Shown here piece after piece: positions 1-6,137 of a stretch of 6,137 nucleotides of DNA. How positions within the stretch are numbered: the first letter of the stretch is position 1; the number at the start of each line of letters is the position of its first letter. The position numbers were made by a program, and so were the translations under genes. The notes beneath the pieces were generated by a model. That model saw nothing but the letters and a program-made list of their open reading frames with translations. It had not been told where the DNA came from and made no database searches. This DNA comes from REEB95 sp035632055 (lineage in GTDB: Bacteria > Pseudomonadota > Alphaproteobacteria > ATCC43930 > CGMCC-115725), in the NCBI GenBank assembly GCA_035632055.1, contig DASQHO010000068.1, positions 1 to 6,137 of the forward strand. Reading direction: 5' to 3'.

Positions 1-209
1 GGCCGGCGCAGGCTTCTAGGTTTGATCAAACCGCGTGGTCCTTTGGCGTCCCGGCGGGGTGCGTCGCCGCATCCCGAACCGCCGCGTCGCCCTCTTCGGC
101 CTGGGGCCGGAAGCGGACTGCAGTATTTCGCACCGGCAGGATATCAGGCGGTGCCGCGCCGCGGCAACCGCCTCGTGCGTCTCAATGCGGCGGAAATCCG
201 CGGTCCGGG

Positions 210-226
210 GCGGCCGTGCCGCTTTT
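210..226 (+). terminator. Possible weak intrinsic terminator
   Basis: GCGGC (210-214) and GCCGC (218-222) can form a 5-bp all-GC stem around a 3-base loop, followed directly by TTTT (223-226). G-U pairs could extend the stem a little. The form resembles a minimal Rho-independent terminator and would separate mrcA from any gene to the left. The stem is short, the loop tight and the T-run only four bases, and such hairpins arise by chance in GC-rich DNA. Confidence 0.22.
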
Positions 227-230
227 GGTC

Positions 231-259
231 TTGGAAAGCCGGCGCGATCGGGCCATAAA
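231..259 (+). promoter_or_regulatory. Possible sigma-70-type promoter for mrcA-prfB
   Basis: TTGGAA (231-236) and CATAAA (254-259) are separated by exactly 17 bases. Each matches four of six consensus positions of TTGACA and TATAAT. Transcription would start near 266, leaving a leader of about 60 bases before the mrcA start at 328. The call rests only on this match and spacing; alphaproteobacterial promoters are often poor matches, so both false positives and missed sites are likely. Confidence 0.3.
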
Positions 260-327
260 ACCAGCGTGAGATCGCGCGTCGACCGCACGGATCGCGGACG
301 CCGATTGGCGGTAATGGCGCCCGGACG

Positions 328-2799
328 ATGACCAAGCTCTTCAAGATCCTGTTCGTTCTGGTGCTGTTCGGCGGCATCGTCGGTGCCGGCGTGGCCGGTC
401 TGGCGGTCTGGTATTTCGGCCGCGATTTGCCGGATTACCAGCAGCTCGCGAATTATCAGCCGCCAGTCGTGACGCGCGTCTATGCCGGCGATGGCCGGTT
501 GTTGGCCGAATATGCCACCGAAAAGCGCGTCTTCGTACCCGTGGGCGCAATGCCACCGATGGTGATCCACGCCTTTCTGGCGGCCGAGGATCGCAATTTC
601 TATTCTCATTCCGGCGTCGATCCGCTGTCGATGGTGCGCGCCGCGATCACCGATCTCTTCCGCCTGGCCGAGCATCGCCGGCCGGCCGGCGCATCGACCA
701 TTACGCAGCAGGTGGCGAAAAATTTCCTGCTGAACAACGAGCTCTCCCTGAAGCGCAAGATCCGCGAAGCGCTCATCGCCATCCGTATGGAACAGGTGAT
801 GAGTAAGGACCGCATCTTGGAGCTTTATCTCAACGGTATTTATCTCGGCGGCGGCACTTATGGCGTCGCGGCCGCGGCGCTGAACTATTTCAACAAGCCG
901 CTCGATCAATTGAGCGTCCAGGAGGCAGCCTTCCTTGCCGCCTTGCCCAAGGCGCCGAACAACTATGATCCGCGGCGCCACCCTGAGGCTGCCAAGGATC
1001 GCCGCGATTGGGTGATCGATCGCATGGCGGATGCCGGGTTCATTACCGCGCAACAGGCGCAGGCGGCTAAGGCCGAGCCGATCGAATTGCATCAGCGCGA
1101 TGCAACGGAGATGGCGCACGCCGACTATTTCAACGAAGAGGTACGTCGCGAGCTGATCGATCGCTATGGCGAACGCAAGGTTTACGAGGGCGGTTTGCTG
1201 GTGCGGACCAGCCTCGAGCCGACGCTCCAGTCGGCCGCCGACAAGGCTTTGCGCGACGCACTTGAGGCTTATGATCGCCGCCATGGCTGGCGCGGACCGC
1301 TGACGCACATTGGAATTGATGGCGACTGGCAGTCGCGACTTGCTGCGGTGCCGGTGCCGGCCGGCGCCACTGATGTCGGCTGGTCGCTGGCGGTCGTGCT
1401 CGCGACGTCCGGCGATACAGCGACCATCGGCTTTGCCAACGGCAGCGAAGCACAAATTCCCTATAGCGAATTGCGCTGGGCGCGGAAGTACATCAACGAC
1501 GACGCGGTGGGGCCGGTGCCGGCAGCCGCCGCTGCGGCGGTGACGGCGGGCGACGTCGTTCTCGTGCAGAAGCTTGATGCGGCGGGCAAGACCTACGGCC
1601 TACGCCAGATTCCGGCCGTGTCGGGTGCGCTGGTGGCGATGGATCCGCATACGGGACGTGTGCTGGCGATGAGCGGCGGATTCAGCTTCGCGATAAGTCA
1701 GTTCGACCGTGCGACACAGGCGAAGCGGCAAACCGGCTCAGCGATCAAGCCGTTCATTTATTTGGCGGCGCTTGATCACGGTTTTACTCCCTCGACGCTG
1801 GTACTCGATGCGCCGTTCGTGGTCGATCAAGGGCCCGGGCTTCCGAAGTGGAATCCGACGAACTACGAACATCGCTTTTACGGACCAGTGCCGCTGTTCT
1901 TCGCGCTGCAGGAATCCCTGAATCTGGTGACGGCACGGGTCGGAACGACGGTCGGCTTGCCGATCATCCAGGACTATCTGGTCAAGCGCTTCGGCATCCT
2001 GGATCAGATGCCGCTCGAGGATTCGTATATTCTTGGCGCGGGCGTGACGACGCCCCTGCGGCTGACGACTGCCTACGCGATGCTGGATAACGGCGGCAAA
2101 CAGATCCATCCGACCTTCATCGACCGCGTCCAGGACCGCAACGGCAAGACGATCTACCGCGCTGACGACCGGCCGTGTGAAGGCTGCAACAACGTGGCGT
2201 GGACAGGCCAGGCGCCACCCGAACTGCCGGATACGCGGGTGCAGATCGCCGATCCGCGCAGTTGTTTCCAGGACGTCTCAATGTTGGAAGACGTGGTGCA
2301 GCATGGCACTGGCCGGATCGTGTCCTCGATCGGCAAGCCGTTGGCTGGCAAGACCGGTACGACCAATGAATCCGAAGACACATGGTTCGTCGGCTTCTCG
2401 CCTGATTTGGCGGCCGGCGTCTATGTCGGTTTCGATCAACCGCATAGCCTTGGTAAACACGAAGTCGGCGCTACGGTCGCGGCGCCGGCATTCCGGGATT
2501 TCATGGCCGCCGCGCTCAAGGGCAAACCCGCCATTCCCTTTCGTATCCCGCCCGGCATCGAACTGGTACGAATTGATGCCCACACCGGCCGCTTGCCGAC
2601 AAGTGGCGACCGCAACGTAATATGGGGTGCATTCAAGCCGGGCACTGAGCCGACCAACGAGCCCGGCCAAGTGGTGAGCGGCAACGGCATTACCCTCGGC
2701 ATCGGCGATTTCTCGCCCAACGGCGGTGCGGCCGGAGATCAAGCCGGCAGCGGAACTGCACAACCGGGTCCACGCAGCGGCACGGGCGGACTATATTGA
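328..2799 (+). CDS. mrcA: Penicillin-binding protein 1A (bifunctional glycosyltransferase/transpeptidase)
   Basis: This 823-residue inner-membrane enzyme polymerises lipid II into glycan strands and cross-links their peptides in the periplasm. A short cytoplasmic start and one membrane helix (about residues 7-29) anchor it. The GT51 domain shows EDRNFYSH with catalytic Glu87, GASTITQQ (121-128), KRKIRE with Glu147, and an ILELYLN/IYLGGGTYGV block (163-180). A linker of about residues 265-430 fits the OB-like insert of PBP1A proteins. The transpeptidase domain has the active-site Ser471-Ala-Ile-Lys474, Ser530-Leu-Asn532 and Lys675-Thr-Gly-Thr678. The tail from about 780 is Gly/Pro/Ser-rich and ends GGLY. 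Length is close to the 850 residues of the E. coli enzyme, and nothing is missing. The ATG at 328 is followed at once by the anchor helix; its Shine-Dalgarno (CGGACG) is weak. prfB follows after 33 bp in the same direction. Confidence 0.96.
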   Translation: MTKLFKILFVLVLFGGIVGAGVAGLAVWYFGRDLPDYQQLANYQPPVVTRVYAGDGRLLAEYATEKRVFVPVGAMPPMVIHAFLAAEDRNFYSHSGVDPLSMVRAAITDLFRLAEHRRPAGASTITQQVAKNFLLNNELSLKRKIREALIAIRMEQVMSKDRILELYLNGIYLGGGTYGVAAAALNYFNKPLDQLSVQEAAFLAALPKAPNNYDPRRHPEAAKDRRDWVIDRMADAGFITAQQAQAAKAEPIELHQRDATEMAHADYFNEEVRRELIDRYGERKVYEGGLLVRTSLEPTLQSAADKALRDALEAYDRRHGWRGPLTHIGIDGDWQSRLAAVPVPAGATDVGWSLAVVLATSGDTATIGFANGSEAQIPYSELRWARKYINDDAVGPVPAAAAAAVTAGDVVLVQKLDAAGKTYGLRQIPAVSGALVAMDPHTGRVLAMSGGFSFAISQFDRATQAKRQTGSAIKPFIYLAALDHGFTPSTLVLDAPFVVDQGPGLPKWNPTNYEHRFYGPVPLFFALQESLNLVTARVGTTVGLPIIQDYLVKRFGILDQMPLEDSYILGAGVTTPLRLTTAYAMLDNGGKQIHPTFIDRVQDRNGKTIYRADDRPCEGCNNVAWTGQAPPELPDTRVQIADPRSCFQDVSMLEDVVQHGTGRIVSSIGKPLAGKTGTTNESEDTWFVGFSPDLAAGVYVGFDQPHSLGKHEVGATVAAPAFRDFMAAALKGKPAIPFRIPPGIELVRIDAHTGRLPTSGDRNVIWGAFKPGTEPTNEPGQVVSGNGITLGIGDFSPNGGAAGDQAGSGTAQPGPRSGTGGLY

Positions 2800-2832
2800 T
2801 GTGCCATTTCATTTGTCTTTCGAGGTTGACCG

Positions 2833-3976
2833 ATGCGTGCTGAGATCGAAGCGATTGCCGAGGAGATTCGTCGCGCCTTGGCGTTGCTGCGGAGGCATCT
2901 TTGACTGGGATAAATCCAACGCGCGTCTGATCGAGCTGAATCGCGCCGTCGAGGCGCCGGATTTCTGGAACAATTCCGATCGTGCACAGCAGCTCATGCG
3001 TGAACGCACACGCCTTGAAAAAGGCGTCGGCGGCTATCGCCGCATCGAGCAAGAACTGACCGACACGCTCGCGCTTGCCGAAATGGCTGAGGCTGAGGGC
3101 GATCAGGCGATGCTCGACGAGGCGCAGAAGGCGCTCGCCAAACTGCGCGACGAGGTCAAGGAGCGCGAGCTCGACAGCCTGCTTTCAGGCGAAGCCGACG
3201 GCAATGACGCCTATCTCGAAGTGCACGCCGGCGCCGGCGGGACCGAAGCACAGGACTGGGCGGAGATGCTCCTGCGCATGTATATCCGCTGGGCCGAGCA
3301 GCACGACCATAAGGTCGAATGGATCGAAGAAAGCGCAGGCGAAGGCGCTGGCGTCAAATCGGCAACGGTCCGCGTCATCGGCGAGAACGCCTATGGCTGG
3401 CTCAAGACCGAAAGCGGCGTGCATCGGCTCGTGCGCATTTCGCCGTTCGATGCGAACGCCCGGCGGCAGACTAGCTTCGCGTCGGTCTGGGTCTACCCGG
3501 TGGTCGACGACAAGATCAATGTCGAGGTGCAGGACAAATTCCTGCGCGTCGACACGTATCGCTCCTCGGGCGCTGGCGGCCAGCACGTTAACAAGACCGA
3601 CAGCGCCGTGCGCATGACATATACTCTGCCGGGGCAGGAGCCCGTGGTCGTCGCCTGCCAGAGCGAACGCTCACAACATCAGAACCGCGCCAAGGCGACC
3701 GCGATGCTCAAGGCGCGGTTGTATGAGAACGAACTGCAAAAGCGCGAAGCGCAGGCGGCGGCGATGAACGCGACAAAGACCGACATCGGCTGGGGCCACC
3801 AGATCCGCTCATATGTCTTGCAGCCCTATCAGATGGTGAAAGACCTGCGGACCGGAGTCGAAACCGGCAATACCGGCGCCGTGCTTGACGGCGATCTCGA
3901 CCGGTTCCTGAAGGCGTCTCTGGCTGCGCGTATCAAGGGCGCCGATGCCGCCGCCAATAACCCGCCTGCGCCATAG
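2833..3976 (+). CDS. prfB: Peptide chain release factor 2, made by programmed +1 frameshift
   Basis: RF2 recognises UGA and UAA in the ribosomal A site and triggers peptide release. Translation starts at ATG 2833, with GAGG at 2822-2825 seven bases upstream, and reads 23 codons ending Arg-Arg-His-Leu before an in-frame TGA at 2902-2904. Skipping T2902 continues as Asp-Trp-Asp-Lys in the frame that ends at TAG 3974-3976, giving 380 residues; E. coli RF2 has 365. The codon-recognition motif Ser203-Pro-Phe205 identifies RF2 rather than RF1, and Gly248-Gly-Gln250 is the peptidyl-hydrolysis motif. The residue corresponding to E. coli K-12 Thr246 is Ser here. The N-terminal part is a helical, charged domain, and the protein ends in an Ala/Pro-rich tail. 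The gene lies 33 bp after mrcA and is probably in the same transcript. Reading the second frame back without the shift gives a spurious start at 2726 inside mrcA. RF2 supply probably controls the shift, as in E. coli. Confidence 0.96.
2891..2905 (+). promoter_or_regulatory. prfB: prfB programmed +1 ribosomal frameshift site
   Basis: The site reads CGG AGG CAT CTT TGA C. GGAGG at 2891-2895 is an internal Shine-Dalgarno-like element, three bases before the slippery CTT (2899-2901), with stop TGA at 2902-2904 and C at 2905. This is the same arrangement as the E. coli prfB site (AGG GGG TAT CTT TGA C). The known mechanism is that when RF2 is scarce the ribosome pauses at UGA, the internal Shine-Dalgarno strains the tRNA-Leu pairing, and the tRNA slips by one base to UUU, allowing full-length RF2 to be made. 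TGAC is a poor termination context, which favours slipping. Confidence 0.95.
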
Positions 3977-4058
3977 ACCGTCGCTATAAGCGATTGAAAC
4001 TATTCGTCGATTTCGGGACGCCGGATACAACCTACGGCTGTCCTAAAACTGAGACAGA

Positions 4059-4100
4059 TTAACCACGAATGAGTCATGGAATCCAATAAGTTAACCACGA
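4059..4100 (+). repeat. 10-bp direct repeat TTAACCACGA, 32 bp apart
   Basis: TTAACCACGA occurs exactly at 4059-4068 and 4091-4100. The start-to-start distance is 32 bp, about three helical turns, so two proteins bound to the copies would face the same side of the DNA. TTAACC resembles half of the CtrA box of alphaproteobacteria (TTAA-N7-TTAA), but neither copy has the second TTAA at the right spacing. The pair could be an operator, a remnant of a mobile-element end with repeated transposase sites, or chance. The repeat itself is seen directly; its role is not. Confidence 0.6.
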
Positions 4101-4103
4101 CTC
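4071..4103. promoter_or_regulatory. Cluster of three GANTC sites (possible CcrM methylation)
   Basis: GAGTC (4071-4075), GAATC (4079-4083) and GACTC (4099-4103) fall within 33 bp, interleaved with the TTAACCACGA repeat. GANTC is the target of the cell-cycle DNA methyltransferase CcrM in alphaproteobacteria, where methylation state affects promoters bound by GcrA and CtrA. Two further sites lie at 4473-4477 and 4528-4532, in the spacer before the DoxX-like gene. That the sites are methylated or regulatory is inference; no gene start lies just downstream on the plus strand. Confidence 0.35.
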
Positions 4104-4261
4104 CTGCTATCAAATTTAATGATGGTGTGATAAATTATCCCTTAATCGAGGATATTCACCAAAAGCCCACCAGTGTCTGCAGTCATGGCCGAAATCATTA
4201 CGGGCGCCTCAGCGGGTGCGAAGGCTTTTCCGAACTCGGCGCGGGCTTTGCCGCACCAGGT

Positions 4262-4420
4262 TCAGATCATCGGGAAGCCGAACCCGAGGAGGGCGAAGCC
4301 GGCAACCATCAAGTCACCACCCCAGCGCTCGAGCTGGGTCTGGCGGATGGGAAACCTCGCTGCCGCGAGCGCCGCGCTTGCGCCGAGCACGATGGCAATG
4401 ATGCCGAGGATCAGAAACAC
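4262..4420 (-). CDS. Small two-helix membrane protein, function unknown
   Basis: The minus strand encodes 52 residues from GTG (4420-4418) to TGA (4264-4262). The sequence begins MFLILGIIAIVLGASAALAA, a clear membrane helix (about residues 2-21). A short polar loop follows (RFPIRQTQLERWGGD, residues 22-36), then a second hydrophobic segment (about 37-52) that ends at the C-terminus with FPMI. A perfect GGAGG lies five bases before the GTG (plus-strand CCTCC, 4426-4430), which strongly supports this start. I recognise no family with a known role. A hairpin of two helices with a charged loop suggests an inner-membrane peptide that may stabilise or regulate a larger membrane protein, but that is a guess. 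It diverges from the DoxX-like gene across a 130-bp spacer. Plus-strand frames over the same bases are antisense shadows. Confidence 0.75.
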   Translation of the reverse strand: MFLILGIIAIVLGASAALAAARFPIRQTQLERWGGDLMVAGFALLGFGFPMI

Positions 4421-4425
4421 GGTCG

Positions 4426-4430
4426 CCTCC
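4426..4430 (-). promoter_or_regulatory. Strong ribosome binding site fixing the GTG start of the small membrane gene
   Basis: On the minus strand these bases read GGAGG, a perfect core Shine-Dalgarno, with a five-base spacer (CGACC) before GTG at 4420. No in-frame ATG with comparable support is available, so this element decides the start and is the main evidence that so short a reading frame is a real gene. Confidence 0.7.
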
Positions 4431-4550
4431 GTCTACGAAGTGAGCCGCTCTGTTATCCGACACGGCGGTAAAGATTCAGTTTCGCCCCGCTCTGGCGCCC
4501 TGATCTTCCATCAACGCGTGAACTCCTGAATCGAGCGCAGCAAGGGCACG

Positions 4551-5573
4551 ATGCGGGCCAATAAGTACAATTTGACGCGAATTGTAATAGCGGCTGCTGG
4601 TTTGGCATTGGCGCCGAGCGCGGCCGACGCGCACGTCAAATGGTTCTCGCATTACTCGGTGCCGCAGCAGCCGCTGCCGCTACACGAAGTCTTCAACACG
4701 ATCTTTTGGCAGTACACCGCCACTGCGGCGGTGCTGCTGTGGGTACTCGGATATTTCGAGCGCAAGCAGCTCGGGATCGCAGTCCTGCGCTCGTTCGACC
4801 GGATGGGAGCGGGCCTCAAGCCGCGCATCGAAGCGCTTTATCGTGGCGGCGGCGCATGCTTTTTCACCGCGCTCTGGGTCATCGGTAACATCATTATGAC
4901 GCCCGAGCTCAAGACCGATTGGCAATTCATTCCGTGGCTGCAGCTCGCCATCGCCATTGGCATGTTCTGGCGGCGGACGATGCCGCTATCTGCGCTCGGC
5001 ATAGCCTTTCTCTATGCCTACGGCGTCTACGTCTACGGCATCTTTCACATGCTCGATTATCCGATCTTCCTCGGCGTCGCTGCGTATTTGGCGCTGGTCG
5101 CGCTCGACCTCGACTTTTTCGGACTACGTCCGCTCGATGTTGCCCGCTGGGCGGCAGCGCTGACCCTCATGTGGGCGGCGATGGAGAAATGGGCCTATCC
5201 CGACTGGACCTATCCCGTGCTCGCCACGCATCCCGAAATCAGCATGGATCTCAATTCGCACTTCTACATGATCAATGCGGGCGTGCTTGAGTTCAGCTTG
5301 GCATTCGCGTTGTTGTGTTCGCCACTTATTCGGCGACTGGCTGCTCTCGTGCTGACGATGATGTTCATCAGCGCCGTGTTCGACTTCGGCAAGATCGATG
5401 CAATCGGTCATTCGATGATTATCGTCATCCTGCTCGGTATCCTGGTCGACGAGAAACCCGATCGACAGCACCCGGCGCTGTTGGCGCCGGTCGCGTATTG
5501 CGGTGCATTGGCCGCGTATTTGGCCGGCTATTGGGGATTGCACGCCGTGCTGTATGGGACGGTGATTTGGTGA
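4551..5573 (+). CDS. Polytopic membrane protein with signal peptide and DoxX-like C-terminal half
   Basis: The 340-residue product starts with a typical signal peptide: Arg/Lys-containing start, hydrophobic core 11-21, and Ala-Asp-Ala ending at 27. Cleavage there would leave His28-Val-Lys-Trp as the mature N-terminus. About ten hydrophobic segments follow, near residues 48-68, 100-116, 125-140, 146-166, 171-189, 199-214, 238-258, 262-280, 286-300 and 309-330. The C-terminal half (about 197-300) has the pattern of DoxX-like proteins: an Arg before a helix ending in EKWAYPDW, then GVLEF (244-248), a basic Arg-Arg before the next helix, and GHSM (286-289). Histidines 28, 34, 45, 166, 237 and 287 sit near predicted membrane faces. 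I do not know its function; a redox or metal-related membrane role is possible but unproven. AGGG four bases before ATG 4551 is a modest Shine-Dalgarno. The ClC gene follows after 81 bp. Confidence 0.8.
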   Translation: MRANKYNLTRIVIAAAGLALAPSAADAHVKWFSHYSVPQQPLPLHEVFNTIFWQYTATAAVLLWVLGYFERKQLGIAVLRSFDRMGAGLKPRIEALYRGGGACFFTALWVIGNIIMTPELKTDWQFIPWLQLAIAIGMFWRRTMPLSALGIAFLYAYGVYVYGIFHMLDYPIFLGVAAYLALVALDLDFFGLRPLDVARWAAALTLMWAAMEKWAYPDWTYPVLATHPEISMDLNSHFYMINAGVLEFSLAFALLCSPLIRRLAALVLTMMFISAVFDFGKIDAIGHSMIIVILLGILVDEKPDRQHPALLAPVAYCGALAAYLAGYWGLHAVLYGTVIW

Positions 5574-5654
5574 TTTGCGGTTGGCGGGCGGTGGAATAAC
5601 TGTAAGCCCTGAAACCGTTATCCCTACATTCGTGCGATATTCTCGGGAATCCCC

Positions 5655-6137
5655 ATGTTGGACCGGCGTTGGCGCGGCCTCAGGGCGAAAGGCCCGATCG
5701 CGGCGCTGACCGCGCCCGGCATGGGACGCGTGTGGCCTTGGCGCGACTTGGCGTTTGGCCTGCGGGTCCGATGGCGAGCCTGGTTGCTCGGTCTGCACCG
5801 GCGTCATTTACGCAGCAACGAAATCGCGCTCACGGCACTCGGCATCATCATTGGCGCTGCCATCAGCATTGGGGTGGTTGTTCTGCGCCAGATCCTGCAA
5901 TGGATTCATCAGGCAACATTTCAGCTGTCGCCCGATCATTTGCTGAGCGAGGGGGTTGGTTTGGCGTGGTGGCGGGTTCTGGTGGTGCCGTGCGTTGGCG
6001 GGCTGGTTGTTGGGATCGTGACGTTGCTCATCCGGCGGTTCCGGCCGCGCGAGGTGGTGGACGCGATTGAGGCGAACGCGCTTTACGGCGGCAAGATGTC
6101 GCTGATCGACAGCGCCAACCTGACGTTTCTGACGCTG
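5655..6137 (+). CDS. ClC-family chloride channel/transporter, N-terminal part (cut by window end)
   Basis: The first 161 residues are visible and the frame is open to the last base. A basic, Trp/Arg-rich cytoplasmic stretch of about 50 residues is followed by a helix around LTALGIIIGAAISIGVVVL, a loop, and a second helix around VVPCVGGLVVGIVTLL. Then comes RRFRPREVVDAIEANALYGG and KMSLIDSANLTFLTL. The helix B/C arrangement and the VVDAIEANALYGGKMSL block match ClC proteins I know from Bradyrhizobium-like bacteria, many of which carry C-terminal CBS domains; that end is outside the window. ClC proteins are dimers that pass chloride through the inner membrane as channels or Cl-/H+ antiporters. 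ATG 5655 is the first start after the in-frame TGA at 5610-5612; its Shine-Dalgarno (GGGA, 5645-5648) is weak, and Met23 at 5721 is an alternative. The usual GSGIP filter sequence is not seen where expected. Confidence 0.82.
   Translation, partial: MLDRRWRGLRAKGPIAALTAPGMGRVWPWRDLAFGLRVRWRAWLLGLHRRHLRSNEIALTALGIIIGAAISIGVVVLRQILQWIHQATFQLSPDHLLSEGVGLAWWRVLVVPCVGGLVVGIVTLLIRRFRPREVVDAIEANALYGGKMSLIDSANLTFLTL

Larger units (their letters stand above)
1..327. other. Non-coding leader upstream of mrcA
   Basis: I see no convincing gene here. Two plus-strand frames stay open for most of the stretch, but their translations are rich in Arg, Pro, Gly and Ala and match no family I know; this is expected of GC-rich DNA where stop codons are rare. 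Positions 2-16 read Ala-Gly-Ala-Gly-Phe before a TAG at 17-19. That could be the tail of a gene lying to the left. In related Rhizobiales a cell-wall amidase gene often precedes mrcA, but five residues cannot show this. The stretch also carries a possible hairpin with a T-run and a possible promoter, listed separately. Confidence 0.6.
3977..4261. other. Non-coding spacer after prfB, partly AT-rich
   Basis: No supported gene lies here on either strand. Base composition changes: roughly 4041-4165 is much richer in A and T than the surrounding coding DNA, then GC content rises again towards the minus-strand small gene. A plus-strand frame opening at ATG 4076 runs through the patch and then across the small gene in antisense, with no family resemblance and no good ribosome binding site, so I do not call it. 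The stretch holds a direct repeat and a cluster of GANTC sites, listed separately. Two short hairpins (3981-3993 and 4038-4057) are too weak to call as the prfB terminator. Confidence 0.6.

Noticed and set aside
22..331. Two overlapping plus-strand frames (78 and 98 codons) before mrcA
   Set aside because: Both are rich in Arg, Pro and Gly, overlap each other, match no family, and lack good ribosome binding sites; low stop frequency in GC-rich DNA explains them.
16..1455. 479-codon open frame on the minus strand opposite mrcA
   Set aside because: It lies antisense to the well-supported mrcA gene, has no recognisable domain, and arises because GC-biased third positions in mrcA remove stops from the opposite strand.
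2726..2902. N-terminal extension of prfB starting at 2726
   Set aside because: It overlaps the end of mrcA, resembles no RF2 N-terminus, and is explained by the +1 frameshift from the true start at 2833.
3981..4057. Hairpins TCGCT-ATA-AGCGA (3981-3993) and CTGTC...GACAG (4038-4057) as a prfB terminator
   Set aside because: Each stem is only 5 bp and neither is followed by a T-run, so they do not qualify as intrinsic terminators.
4076..4529. Plus-strand frames of 131 and 118 codons between prfB and the DoxX-like gene
   Set aside because: They run antisense to the small membrane gene, which has the strong Shine-Dalgarno and the membrane-like composition; these frames have neither.
5124..5807. 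227-codon minus-strand frame across the DoxX-like and ClC genes
   Set aside because: It is antisense to two better-supported genes, has shadow-like composition rich in Arg, His and Gln, and crosses the spacer between them with no sign of a real start.

Overview
The window looks like chromosomal DNA of an alphaproteobacterium, most likely a Rhizobiales member near the Bradyrhizobium/Xanthobacteraceae group. The grounds are high GC content, strongly GC-biased third codon positions, the gene pair mrcA (penicillin-binding protein 1A) followed closely by prfB (release factor 2), and a ClC channel of a type familiar from that group. This placement is inferred from gene content and protein style, not from a search.

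Layout. Positions 1-327 hold no gene I can recognise; they are the leader of mrcA, with a possible sigma-70-type promoter. Positions 328-2799 encode a complete bifunctional class A penicillin-binding protein with all glycosyltransferase and transpeptidase motifs. After a 33-bp gap, prfB runs from 2833 to 3976. It is interrupted by an in-frame UGA at codon 24 and needs the classic programmed +1 frameshift (CTT TGA C preceded by an internal GGAGG); simple ORF calling gives this gene a false N-terminus inside mrcA. Positions 3977-4261 are non-coding. They include an AT-rich patch with a 10-bp direct repeat spaced 32 bp apart and three GANTC (CcrM-type) sites within 33 bp. On the minus strand, 4262-4420 encode a 52-residue two-helix membrane protein with a strong Shine-Dalgarno and a GTG start. 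Positions 4551-5573 encode a secreted-signal, about ten-helix membrane protein with a DoxX-like C-terminal half and a predicted mature N-terminal histidine. From 5655 to the window end is the first 161 residues of a ClC-family chloride channel/transporter.

How the genes fit together. mrcA and prfB are probably co-transcribed; one builds peptidoglycan and the other terminates translation at UGA/UAA, and the pairing is a conserved neighbourhood rather than a pathway. The small minus-strand gene and the DoxX-like gene diverge from a shared 130-bp spacer. The DoxX-like gene and the ClC gene lie in the same direction 81 bp apart and could share a transcript. No mobile element, CRISPR array, tRNA or rRNA was found. 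The best candidates for a second look are the frameshift site, the small membrane gene, the repeat/GANTC patch and the unusual ClC selectivity-filter region; none of these amounts to a clearly new system.
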